A DNA stretch of 15,435 nucleotides from an uncultured Verrucomicrobiales bacterium. GTDB taxonomy: Bacteria > Verrucomicrobiota > Verrucomicrobiia > Verrucomicrobiales > Akkermansiaceae. Below, one piece after another: positions 1-7,322 of the stretch; position 1 is the stretch's first letter; each line of letters begins with the position of its first letter. The stretch is taken from positions 1 through 15,435 of the forward strand of contig CALBVA010000295.1 in assembly GCA_937969125.1 (NCBI GenBank), given 5' to 3'. A model generated the notes under the pieces. The model searched no databases. It saw only the letters and a list, made by a program, of their open reading frames with translations, and had not been told where the DNA came from. The position numbers and the translations under genes are program-made.

Positions 1-193
1 ACTTGGGATTGGTCGCGGTCTGGATGTGGCGTCGAATGGTCGTCTCCTGCCAACGACACCGGTTGATGACTACTATGCAGACGTCGCACTCTGGATGGGA
101 GTTCCAACGAGCGAAATCTTTGACGTTCTGCCTAATCTGAGAAACTTCCACGGCGCGAGCTTGAATGGTCCTCCAATTGGTCTCTTCTCATAA
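1..193 (+). CDS. DUF1501-family protein, C-terminal end only
   Basis: An open frame enters from the left edge (first full codon at base 2) and ends at TAA 191-193, giving 63 residues of a C-terminus. The peptide contains a GRLLPTTPVDDYYADVALWMGV stretch (shown here only as its core, GRLLPTTPVDDYY) followed by LPNLRNF. This matches the usual C-terminal pattern of DUF1501 proteins, where a G-R-x-(I/L)-P-T-T-x-V-D-x-Y block is followed by a W-x-G-V and a PNL-x-NF motif. DUF1501 proteins are secreted, sulfatase-like proteins of unknown reaction, common in Planctomycetes and Verrucomicrobia and often paired with a DUF1800 gene. The stop lies 3 bases before the next start, so the two genes are probably one operon. 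The catalytic part is outside the window, so only family membership is claimed. Confidence 0.75.
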   Translation, partial: LGIGRGLDVASNGRLLPTTPVDDYYADVALWMGVPTSEIFDVLPNLRNFHGASLNGPPIGLFS

Positions 194-196
194 AAG

Positions 197-763
197 ATGA
201 ACATGAATCGCAAGATCTTTGCCCTCGTCCTTTTGGTCGGGGGCATCTTGTTTTGGGTTTTCTGGAAATCTCCTACCTCAACAGATCACTCAGCGGGTGA
301 TCGAGATGGAAGTGGTTCGGGCCAGTCCTCTAAAGCCGGAGGAGGCGACGAAGTTACGGGAGCTGAGGGAGCTTCAGAATCTGCCACCCCTGAGCCTCCT
401 CGGTTCGCCGCGGGTGCGATCGATGAATTTCACAAACACTATGGCGATCCGAGTCGGCGGCCAGTTGATGACTTAGATTTGTTGTATAGTCTCTTCTATC
501 TTTACGTCAGCAATTTCAAAAACCCAGATGATATTCCGACGGAAGGAAACCAGGCGATTTATCGTGCCCTAAGCGGCCAGAACCCTGATAATATCGTTTT
601 TATTCGCAAGGATTTTTCCTTCGTGAATGATGAGGGCGAGATTTTGGACCGGTGGGGAAAACCGCTTTACTTTCATTTTTATCATCCCAAAAGCCCCGGC
701 ATCATCTCTGGAGGCGAAGATGGTCAGTTGTGGACTGAAGATGACGTGAAATTCGGACAGTGA
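197..763 (+). CDS. Membrane-anchored protein with GspG-like C-terminal domain
   Basis: This 188-residue protein has one N-terminal hydrophobic segment (about residues 7-23), a Gly/Ser/Asp-rich low-complexity linker (about 24-68) and a compact C-terminal domain (about 75-185). The end of the domain, with DRWGKPLYFHFY at 151-162 and SGGEDGQLWTEDDV at 171-184, resembles the type II secretion pseudopilin GspG, in which a D-x-W-G-x-P strand is followed by an acidic calcium-binding loop. It lacks the classical prepilin-peptidase GFTLIE motif, so it is probably not a true pilin but an anchored domain of that fold. ATG at 197 follows the DUF1501 stop by 3 bases; a second in-frame ATG at 203 is an equally possible start. 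Neither has a clear ribosome binding site. Its role beside DUF1501 is unknown; placement in one operon is inferred from spacing. Confidence 0.8.
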   Translation: MNMNRKIFALVLLVGGILFWVFWKSPTSTDHSAGDRDGSGSGQSSKAGGGDEVTGAEGASESATPEPPRFAAGAIDEFHKHYGDPSRRPVDDLDLLYSLFYLYVSNFKNPDDIPTEGNQAIYRALSGQNPDNIVFIRKDFSFVNDEGEILDRWGKPLYFHFYHPKSPGIISGGEDGQLWTEDDVKFGQ

Positions 764-803
764 ATCGATGAGATTTACTTGCGCTTTTGTGCTATTGACT
801 ACT

Positions 804-845
804 CGTGAAACGACGATCATTTATTAATGATTTATAATTTTCACG
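804..845. other. Nested AT-rich inverted repeat
   Basis: In the intergenic region after the GspG-like gene, CGTGAAA (804-810) pairs with TTTCACG (839-845). Inside it, ATCATT (816-821) pairs with AATGAT (826-831) around a 4-base loop. The structure has no following T run, so it is a poor intrinsic terminator. It could be an operator or a weak transcript hairpin. The rest of 764-964 shows no convincing promoter: TTGACG at 892-897 has no -10 hexamer at the right distance. Confidence 0.35.
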
Positions 846-907
846 GGAAATTATTAGAAAAGTAGTTGAGGCCTGAGGTTGGGTCCTTGGTTTGACGGAG
901 GTTCTTT

Positions 908-955
908 ATGCTGAGCGGGCTTTCGTTCTTCCTCCGGGGGGCGGTTCCATTTTAA
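908..955 (+). CDS. Possible 15-codon leader ORF upstream of the ThuA gene
   Basis: ATG at 908 begins a short frame encoding MLSGLSFFLRGAVPF, with TAA at 953-955, ten bases before the ThuA-like start at 965. A GGAGG motif at 897-901 sits 6 bases upstream of this ATG, an ideal Shine-Dalgarno spacing; the ThuA start has no such motif. The leader is in the same frame as the ThuA gene. The 9-mer CTGAGCGGG follows the leader ATG at 911-919 and recurs at 956-964, directly before the ThuA ATG. It may be a coupled leader peptide or chance. No homology is claimed. Confidence 0.3.
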   Translation: MLSGLSFFLRGAVPF

Positions 956-964
956 CTGAGCGGG

Positions 965-2032
965 ATGAAAAAAATTCTTTTACTCGCGTTGGTCAGTCTT
1001 TCGACGGTTGGAGCCTTGGCTCAGGAAAAGTGGCTTGATTTTAAGGGCGGGGAAGGTCCGGGGAAGGGGAAGCGAATTGTCCTGATTTCAGGTGATGAGG
1101 AATACCGCTCGGAGGAATCGATGCCAATGCTGGCGAAGATCCTCTCCCACCGGCATGGCTTTGATACAACGGTCCTTTTTTCGTGGAGCGAGGACGGGGC
1201 TTACATCGATCCGAATAATAAAAAGGGCATCATTGGCTGGGAGCATATGGACAAGGCGGATCTGGTCATCGTGGGAACGCGCCTTCGCGTACTCACGCCG
1301 GAGACGGTGAAGCACATGACGGCGTATCTGAACGCGGGAAAGCCGCTCATCGGCTTCCGCACCGCGACTCACGGATTTAAGGGTAATGAGACCTTCGGCG
1401 GAACAATTACCGGCAAGGCCTGGGGACTGAAGGTTCTGGGAGAAACTTGGGTGAATCATCACGGAAAGCACAAGGTGCAGGGCGCCCGCTCGGTCGCCGA
1501 AGTATCAAACAAGGATCACCCCATCCTGAATTCGGTGAGCGAAATCTTCGGACCGAGTGATGTTTATGGAGTGAAACATTTGAATACCAAGAATGATACC
1601 GTTCTCCTTCGTGGAGCCGTGACTGAGTCGCTGGATCCAAAGTCGAAGAATGTCGATGGCCCGAAGAATGACCCTATGATGGCACTAGCCTGGCTGCACA
1701 ACTACCAGTCACCGGACGGCAAGAAAACCGGGACCTCTTTTTGCACTACGATGGGAGCTTCGGTGGACTTTCTCGATGAGGACCTCCGTCGGCTCATCGT
1801 CAATGCCTCGTATCATCTCATCGGTCTTGAGGTTCTGGATCAGGCGGATGTCGATTTCGTCGATCCCTTTTACCCGAGTTTTTACGGATTTTGGAAGGGC
1901 GCGAACGCGAAGATTTGGAAGGAGCGGAAGCTCGTCGCGGCTGACTTCGGGATGGGGAAAACTCCGATCGCACCGGAGCCCAAAGGCACTCCAAAGTGGC
2001 CCTTTATCCCGGCTCCTCCTGCTAAAAAATAA
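965..2032 (+). CDS. Secreted ThuA domain-containing protein
   Basis: This 355-residue protein starts with a clear Sec signal peptide (MKKILLLALVSLSTVGALAQ), so it probably acts in the periplasm or outside. The mature part has a ThuA-like (trehalose utilisation) domain of the class I glutamine amidotransferase-like fold. Supporting segments are an IVLISGDEEYRSEESMPML strand-loop at about 38-56, a HGFDTTVLFS strand at 64-73, a DLVIVGTRLR strand at 99-108, AGKPLIGFRTATHGF at 124-138, and the HHGKH motif at 165-169. ThuA-family proteins are abundant in Planctomycetes and Verrucomicrobia and are linked to sugar or 3-keto-sugar use, but no reaction can be assigned here. The C-terminus is proline- and lysine-rich and low in complexity. 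The stop TAA (2030-2032) shares its last base with the next ATG, which suggests translational coupling to the carboxypeptidase gene. Confidence 0.88.
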   Translation: MKKILLLALVSLSTVGALAQEKWLDFKGGEGPGKGKRIVLISGDEEYRSEESMPMLAKILSHRHGFDTTVLFSWSEDGAYIDPNNKKGIIGWEHMDKADLVIVGTRLRVLTPETVKHMTAYLNAGKPLIGFRTATHGFKGNETFGGTITGKAWGLKVLGETWVNHHGKHKVQGARSVAEVSNKDHPILNSVSEIFGPSDVYGVKHLNTKNDTVLLRGAVTESLDPKSKNVDGPKNDPMMALAWLHNYQSPDGKKTGTSFCTTMGASVDFLDEDLRRLIVNASYHLIGLEVLDQADVDFVDPFYPSFYGFWKGANAKIWKERKLVAADFGMGKTPIAPEPKGTPKWPFIPAPPAKK

Positions 2033-2781
2033 TGGATTGGCGCACATATCTCAGTCGCTGGGAATCCCTCGCGGGGGAGAGGGGGTTTTCCACGGAAACC
2101 CTCTTGGAGGTCGACGACCATCCGGTCTTTGCTTCGACGAAGGGCGATTCCTCGAAGCCGGCGATCTACCTCTCCAGTGGCGTCCATGGTGATGAGCCCT
2201 CCGGCCCGCAAGCCCTCCTGCAATTGCTGGAAGCGGGTGACTTTGATGACCGGTATCAATGGCTCATTTGTCCCTGTCTCAATCCCATCGGCCTCGCCGC
2301 CGGGACCCGTGAGAACGGAAAGGGGATCGATCTGAACCGTGACTATCACCAATGCCAATCAGCGGAAGTGTGCGCGCATATTGAATGGCTCAAGCAGCAG
2401 CCGGTGCCGCACCTTTTTCTTTCACTTCACGAGGACTGGGAGAGTAGCGGCTTTTATTTCTATGAGATCAATCAAGGCTCACCCGGCCCGACGCATCGGG
2501 AAATCCTCGCCGCTGCGTCTTCGGAATTTCCGCCGGAGCCGGAGCTGGTGATCGATGATCACGAGGTCACGGAACCGGGGTGGATTTTTCACCCCGAACA
2601 TCCGGACATCCCGGAAGGCTGGCCGGAGGCGATCTACCTCGCGAAGATGGGCTGCCCGCTTTCACTGACTTTCGAGACGCCCAGCAAGCAGCTCCTTGAG
2701 AAAAGAATCGCCTGTCACCAGGCGGTGGTTCGGGAGGCGATCCATCGACTCGATCAATCAAAGGTTCCACCGAATCAATGA
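2032..2781 (+). CDS. M14-type zinc metallocarboxypeptidase
   Basis: This 249-residue protein has the motifs of the M14 carboxypeptidase / succinylglutamate desuccinylase superfamily in the right order. GVHGDEPSG at 50-58 gives the HxxE zinc ligands (H52, E55). LNRDYH at 101-106 gives the substrate-carboxylate-binding NR pair (N102, R103). SLHEDW at 131-136 gives the third zinc ligand (H133), and TFETPS at 213-218 supplies the general base (E215). All key residues are present, so it is probably active. No signal peptide is visible, so it is probably cytoplasmic and may trim peptides such as cell-wall fragments; the substrate is unknown. It overlaps the ThuA gene by one base (TAATG). A broken membrane protein gene begins 22 bases downstream. 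Confidence 0.85.
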   Translation: MDWRTYLSRWESLAGERGFSTETLLEVDDHPVFASTKGDSSKPAIYLSSGVHGDEPSGPQALLQLLEAGDFDDRYQWLICPCLNPIGLAAGTRENGKGIDLNRDYHQCQSAEVCAHIEWLKQQPVPHLFLSLHEDWESSGFYFYEINQGSPGPTHREILAAASSEFPPEPELVIDDHEVTEPGWIFHPEHPDIPEGWPEAIYLAKMGCPLSLTFETPSKQLLEKRIACHQAVVREAIHRLDQSKVPPNQ

Positions 2782-2803
2782 CTTCCTAATCGCTTTTTCC
2801 GAC

Positions 2804-3576
2804 ATGCTCCCTCCCATGTTTGTTCTCGTCCAACGCAGTTTCTCCCTCTTCGGCACCGCGCATTGTCTCGCCATGGCCATCACTGCGATACTCGCGCTGG
2901 TGGTGACCTGCTATGCTCGCTCGAGGCCTCCGGGGGCATTATTGACCAGGCTGCGCTACAGCATCGCAGCCCTTCTCCTGATTGCGGTGGCATTGGATCC
3001 TGTGCTCACCTTGCGACGTTATGGAATGGATGCGCAGGAATGGATGCGCAGGGATGGGGGTTGGTGGTTGAGAATTCGCTTCCGCTCTATCTCTGCGATG
3101 TCGTCTCGATCTTTCTCGCCTTCGCTTTGATCACGAAGAATCAGCGCCTTGCCGAGATCGGCTACCTCTGGGGGCTTGCCGGGACGGTTCAGGGTCTGGT
3201 GACGCCCACGCTGTGGTTTGATTGGACCCATATCGAGTTTCACGTCTTCTTCCTGCAGCACGGCGGCGTGCCTGTGGCGGCGGTCTTCATCGTCTGGGGT
3301 CTCCGCATCATCCCGGAGAAGGGAGCCTTTAAACGCTCCGTCATCTGGAGTCTCGGATATATGGCGGTGATTATGTCACTGAACTGGATGATCGGGCAAA
3401 ATTACGGCTTCCTGAACCGGCTTCCGGAAGTTGAGACCCTCTTCGACCACATGGGGCCGTGGCCCTATTATCTCATCACTCTGCAGGTCATCGCCTATAC
3501 TCTTTATGCCATTCTTCTGGCGATCACTCCGCGGAATCCTGTGTCCGGTCAGGGCGATCAGTTAGAGAATTGTTGA
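2804..3576 (+). pseudogene. TIGR02206/YwaF-like membrane protein, frameshifted
   Basis: Two frames together encode one polytopic membrane protein. The first frame, from ATG 2804 (or 2816), gives SLFGTAHCLAMAITAILAL and runs to about base 3036. The second frame, from about 3051 to the TGA at 3574-3576, gives SLPLYLCDVV, GYLWGLAGTVQGLVTP, HIEFHVFFLQHGG, SLNWMIGQNYGFL and GPWPYYLITLQ, the successive signatures of the TIGR02206 (YwaF) integral membrane family of unknown function. The break is a perfect 14-bp tandem duplication (3023-3050). Removing one copy joins the frames through YGMDAQGWGLVVENSLPLYL and restores a protein of about 252 residues, the usual family size. Uninterrupted translation of the first frame ends at 3130 with a scrambled tail. 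It may be a recent inactivation, a reversible slippage state, or a sequencing or assembly error. Confidence 0.85.
3023..3050. repeat. Perfect 14-bp tandem duplication
   Basis: GGAATGGATGCGCA occurs at 3023-3036 and again, identically and without spacer, at 3037-3050. Fourteen is not a multiple of three, so the duplication shifts the frame of the TIGR02206-like gene. Deleting either copy reopens the full-length frame. Confidence 0.95.
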
Positions 3577-3607
3577 ATGAAACCGACTTTGGTTCGTCAA
3601 CAGTCAC

Positions 3608-5689
3608 ATGGCATCTCCCACTCAATCCCAGCGCGCGCTGAAGCTCACCACGGCTCTCGGAGATGAGGTTCTCTTGATCGAAAAAATCTTCGGTGAAGAG
3701 GCTCTCGGTCAGCCCTTTCAATACACCGTCACCGCAGTCTCGGAGGGCGATGATTTTTCCTTCGATGACCTCCTCGGTACGGTGGCGATGGTGGAATTGG
3801 ACCAGAAGCAGAGTGCCGGAACTCCGAGATTCTTCCATGGGGTGGTTTCGCAGATTTCCCACGCCGGATACAGCCCGGCGGGCCATTCCCGCTATGAATT
3901 ACTCCTCGTCCCCTGGCTGGATCTCGCCCGCCGCTCATCGGGGTGCAAGATCTTCCAGCAGATGACGGTTCCGGAGATCCTGGAGGATGTCTTTGGTAAA
4001 TACAGCGGAACCTACGAGCTGAAGCTCAGCGAATCCTATCCCACCCGCGACTACTGTGTGCAGTATCGCGAGAGCGATTTTAACTTCGTGCAGCGCCTCA
4101 TGGAGCATGAGGGTATTTATTATTACTGGGAGCATACTCAGGGCGGCTACCAGATGATCCTTTGTGATTCAATGAGCACCCATGAGTCGGTTTCCGGATA
4201 TGAGGAGGTCATTTACCGCGCACATGATTCCGGCGTGCAGGAGGAGAATGTCCTCACGAGCTGGTCGGTGCGCCATCTCGTGACGCCCGGAGTCTATGTG
4301 ATGAACTCGTATAACTTCGAGTCGCCCGCACCCTCGCCAAATACCAAGCTGCTGAGTAAGGATGACAAACCGCACTCGCATGCCCAAGGCGACTGGGAGG
4401 TCTATGACAATCCCGTCGATTATGGTGAGTTGAGCGATGGCGAACGCCTCGCTCGCATCCGTCGTGAGGAAGCCCAGGTCGATACGAAGTCAGTGGTCGT
4501 CCAGACCAATGCTCGCGGTCTTTTTCCCGGCTCAGTCTTCACTCCGCTGGAGGTTCCGCGTGAAGATCAATCTGGTAAAAAATACCTCATCACTGCGCAT
4601 AGCTTTTCTGCGGAAGCGGGGCTTTATGGCGTCGGTTCCGGCAGTGCGGGTGATACCTATCAAGTCACCCTCAGCGCGATCCCGGTGGAGGGCTGCATTT
4701 ACCGCTCTCGCCGGATTGCGATCAAGCCCACTGTCCAGGGGGTGCAGACCGCCTTGGTCAGCGGACCGGCAGGTGAGGAAATTTTCGTCGATGAATATGG
4801 CCGCGTGAAGGTGCAGTTCCACTGGGACCGTGAAGGCAGCTATGACGATGGCACCTCGTGCTGGATTCGCGTCTCCCAGGTCTGGGCTGGAGGCGGTTGG
4901 GGAGGCATGGCCATTCCACGTATTGGGCAGGAAGTGATCGTGGACTTTATCGAAGGAAACCCTGATTCACCGATCATTACCGGTCGTGTTTATAATGGAG
5001 AATCGACGGTGCCCTACAGCCTCCCCGCTGACATGACTAAGACCACCATCAAGTCGAACTCCTCGAAGGGTGGCGGTGGTTCCAATGAGCTCCGCTTTGA
5101 GGATAAGAAGGGGAGTGAAGAGGTCTACATCCACGCTGAAAAAGATCAGAACAACATCGTTAAGAACAACGAAACCACCCAGGTGGGGAATGATCGGACC
5201 GAAAACATCGGCAATGATGAGACGATCACTATTGGCAATGACCGCACCGAGACTGTAGGCAACAATGAGAACGTCAGCATCGGGAATAACCAGGTGCTCA
5301 CCGTAGGCAACTCGCGCACGAAGCAGGTCGGGGTCGGTGGAGAACACGTCGTGATCGCCGGGCATAAGGAAGAGGCCATTGCCCTCGGGTCCGTCCAGGC
5401 CATCGGGATTAATTCCAGTCAGACCATCGGAATGGATTCCTCCATCTCGGTCGGGAAGAATTGTGAGATCACCGTGGGCAAGGATGAGACGATCGATGTT
5501 GGAAAGAATTTCACCATCAATGCCGGTGACTCAATCACTCTGAAGACCGGGAAGGCCAGCATCGTGATGAAGAAGAACGGAGACATCACTATCAAGGGCA
5601 AGAATCTCAACATCAAGACCACGGCCAAAATGACAGCGAAGGCTTCCGGCAACATTATCCTCAAGGGCAAAAAAATCCTCGAGAACTAA
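3608..5689 (+). CDS. vgrG: Type VI secretion tip protein VgrG (TssI)
   Basis: This 693-residue protein is a standard-length VgrG, the trimeric spike of the T6SS needle. The N-terminal gp27-like part (about 10-330) includes the hallmark segment RESDFNFVQRLMEHEGIYYY at about 155-174. The gp5 OB-fold part (about 382-463) contains DEYGRVKVQFHWDREG, SCWIRVSQ, WAGGGWGGMAIPRIGQEV and the closing GNPDSPIITGRVYN. A triangular beta-helix follows, built from 8-residue repeats (about 526-638), and a short lysine-rich C-terminus. There is no extra C-terminal effector domain, so this VgrG should act as a carrier for the PAAR-like toxin encoded downstream. The ATG at 3608 lies 31 bases after the membrane protein gene with no evident ribosome binding site. 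It opens a seven-gene island on the same strand; no other T6SS structural gene is in the window. Confidence 0.96.
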   Translation: MASPTQSQRALKLTTALGDEVLLIEKIFGEEALGQPFQYTVTAVSEGDDFSFDDLLGTVAMVELDQKQSAGTPRFFHGVVSQISHAGYSPAGHSRYELLLVPWLDLARRSSGCKIFQQMTVPEILEDVFGKYSGTYELKLSESYPTRDYCVQYRESDFNFVQRLMEHEGIYYYWEHTQGGYQMILCDSMSTHESVSGYEEVIYRAHDSGVQEENVLTSWSVRHLVTPGVYVMNSYNFESPAPSPNTKLLSKDDKPHSHAQGDWEVYDNPVDYGELSDGERLARIRREEAQVDTKSVVVQTNARGLFPGSVFTPLEVPREDQSGKKYLITAHSFSAEAGLYGVGSGSAGDTYQVTLSAIPVEGCIYRSRRIAIKPTVQGVQTALVSGPAGEEIFVDEYGRVKVQFHWDREGSYDDGTSCWIRVSQVWAGGGWGGMAIPRIGQEVIVDFIEGNPDSPIITGRVYNGESTVPYSLPADMTKTTIKSNSSKGGGGSNELRFEDKKGSEEVYIHAEKDQNNIVKNNETTQVGNDRTENIGNDETITIGNDRTETVGNNENVSIGNNQVLTVGNSRTKQVGVGGEHVVIAGHKEEAIALGSVQAIGINSSQTIGMDSSISVGKNCEITVGKDETIDVGKNFTINAGDSITLKTGKASIVMKKNGDITIKGKNLNIKTTAKMTAKASGNIILKGKKILEN
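5183..5521 (+). repeat. Octapeptide (24-nt) beta-helix repeats in VgrG
   Basis: Fourteen consecutive units of (V/I)-G-N/K-x-x-(T/E)-x-x, such as VGNDRTEN, IGNDETIT, IGNDRTET and VGKDETID, form the needle shaft. One unit (VGVGGEHVV) has nine residues. The DNA units have diverged, so this is a protein repeat rather than a recent expansion. Confidence 0.85.
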
Positions 5690-5701
5690 CCACTCCGATC
5701 C

Positions 5702-6202
5702 ATGGAAAAAACTTTAGACACTCAGAACCCCGAACCTGACTCCGCCACCAGTCCCCCGATGGTGGCACCCTCTCCGATGACCACCGCATCCCCCCGAATC
5801 GATGGTGTGGTCATCGGGAGGGTTGTGGGGCACAGCGCCGATGGGAGCACTCTTGTGGGATACGGCAAGCGCATGGATGAAGGGCAGATTGCCCGGAATC
5901 TTAGTGCTAATGCCGCCGTCGAAGGACAGTGGGTCGCCCTCATGTTCGAAGGCGGCGATCCGGAAAAACCCCTCATCATGGGGCCGGTGGTCGAGCCGCC
6001 GGCAGATCACGAACCGCAAAGTGAAGGAGCCGTCGATCCGGAAACTCTCGTCCTGAAGGCGAAGAAGAAGGTCGTCCTGAAGTGTGGCAAGGCGAGCCTT
6101 ACCCTCACCAAATCTGGCAAGGTCATCCTGCGTGGAGCCTATATCAGCAGTCGGTCCAGCGGGACGAATCGCCTCCGCGGCGCGTCTGTGCAGATTAACT
6201 AA
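5702..6202 (+). CDS. DUF6484-type T6SS accessory protein
   Basis: This 166-residue protein has a Pro/Ser/Thr-rich start (about 8-31), then a small beta-rich domain (about 33-97) with DGVVIGRVVGHSADGSTLVGY and WVALMFEGGDPEKPLIMGPV segments (cores: VVIGRVVG and FEGGDPEKPLIMG). This pattern fits DUF6484, a small domain found next to VgrG, DUF2169 and PAAR-like genes. The C-terminal tail (about 115-166), with KVVLKCGKASLTLTKSGKVI, resembles the end of the VgrG beta-helix (ITLKTGKASIVMKKNGDITI in the gene just upstream), so it may fit onto the spike or mimic it. It starts 12 bases after the VgrG stop. It has no signal peptide or membrane segment. A role as spike adaptor or cap is inferred from context; the exact function is not established. 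Confidence 0.8.
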   Translation: MEKTLDTQNPEPDSATSPPMVAPSPMTTASPRIDGVVIGRVVGHSADGSTLVGYGKRMDEGQIARNLSANAAVEGQWVALMFEGGDPEKPLIMGPVVEPPADHEPQSEGAVDPETLVLKAKKKVVLKCGKASLTLTKSGKVILRGAYISSRSSGTNRLRGASVQIN

Positions 6203-6225
6203 TCCACCCATTACCCCAGCCTTCC

Positions 6226-7314
6226 GTGGAGATTCACAATGCCACCCGCTTTCGCACTACGATCTCGCTGCGCCGGGATCCTGATGGGCGGGAGCATGCC
6301 GTAGCCATCATCAAGGGCACCTTTGATCTGCCTGCGGATGGTGAAAACGTCCTTCCGGCAGCCAAGCAGGTGGCGTTCGTGGAGGCGGACGAATTCACCG
6401 GTGATCCGGGATTCTCCGCGACAAAGTACGAAAGCGACTACGCGCCCTTTAAGCCGAAGTGCGATGTCCTTCTCAATGGTTCCGCATATGGCAACGGAGC
6501 TGACCGCGTCACCGTGGGGCTGCGGATCGGGCCGATGAAGAAGGTCTTCGATGTTATCGGCCACCGCACCTGGCAAAAAGGGGTGCCGAGTTTTTCGCCG
6601 AGTCTGCCGCGCTGTTTTAAGGCGCAGGAAATTAGCTACGACCATGCTTATGGCGGGGTGGATACCGATCCGGATGACCCCGAAAAGATGGACGCCCATC
6701 TTCCCAATCCGGTTGGCTCCGGCTTCTATCGTTTTACGAAAGGAGAGGCTCTCATTGACCAGCCGCTGCCTTCTCAGGTTCCGGTCGGTGGCGATATCAC
6801 CGCAACCCACGGGAAGTTTCCTTCGCTCTCCTTCGGAGCGATTGGGAGAAATTTCGCAGAGCGCATCCCGCTCGCTGGAACTTATGGCGATGACTGGATG
6901 GAAAACCGCGCCCCGGATCTCCCGGATGATTTTGATCCCGCCTATCATCAGTCCGCGCCTGCCGATCAGCAGATCGATTACCCGAAGGGTGGAGAAGTGG
7001 TGGAGCTGATGAATCTCACCCCTGAAGGGCGGCTGCGCTTCGAACTGCCGAAGATCAAGCTGCCGGTGGAATTCACCAACATTAAAGATGAGCGCACGCT
7101 GCGAGAGGCCGTTCTGGATACCATCCTCATCGAGCCGGATGAAGGTCGCCTCATCCTGACCTGGCGCACTTCCGCTCCGCTGAAACGCAGCATGCTGGAG
7201 CTGCGCCAACTTGTCATCGGCACCATGCCGCGTGGCTTTTACCGCGCCCGCGAAGGTGGTAAGGCCTACTACCCATCGCTCTCGAAGCTCGTCCGCTCCG
7301 GACGTGAAGAATAG
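6226..7314 (+). CDS. DUF2169 T6SS adaptor-like protein
   Basis: This 362-residue protein is recognisable as DUF2169. Evidence is an N-terminal beta domain with VAIIKGTFDL at 26-35, the family signature YESDYAPFKPKCDVLLNGSA at 68-87, and the YDHAYGG motif at 138-144 with the conserved LPNPVGSGF at 159-167. DUF2169 proteins are encoded beside VgrG and PAAR-like toxin genes and are regarded as adaptors or chaperones that load effectors on the spike. The start is a GTG at 6226, 24 bases after the DUF6484 stop; no in-frame ATG gives a better N-terminus. It has no signal peptide, as expected for a cytoplasmic loading factor. The probable client is the DUF4150 nuclease two genes downstream. Length and motifs look intact. 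Confidence 0.9.
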   Translation: MEIHNATRFRTTISLRRDPDGREHAVAIIKGTFDLPADGENVLPAAKQVAFVEADEFTGDPGFSATKYESDYAPFKPKCDVLLNGSAYGNGADRVTVGLRIGPMKKVFDVIGHRTWQKGVPSFSPSLPRCFKAQEISYDHAYGGVDTDPDDPEKMDAHLPNPVGSGFYRFTKGEALIDQPLPSQVPVGGDITATHGKFPSLSFGAIGRNFAERIPLAGTYGDDWMENRAPDLPDDFDPAYHQSAPADQQIDYPKGGEVVELMNLTPEGRLRFELPKIKLPVEFTNIKDERTLREAVLDTILIEPDEGRLILTWRTSAPLKRSMLELRQLVIGTMPRGFYRAREGGKAYYPSLSKLVRSGREE

Positions 7315-7322
7315 CTGAATCA

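Noticed and set aside
892..912. TTGACG and TATGCT as a sigma-70 promoter for the ThuA gene
   Set aside because: The two hexamers are only 9 bases apart, far below the usual 16-18, so no promoter is claimed.
5183..5521. Repeat array that might suggest a tandem DNA repeat or CRISPR
   Set aside because: The 24-nt units are diverged in DNA, have no spacers and encode the VgrG beta-helix; they are explained by the protein.
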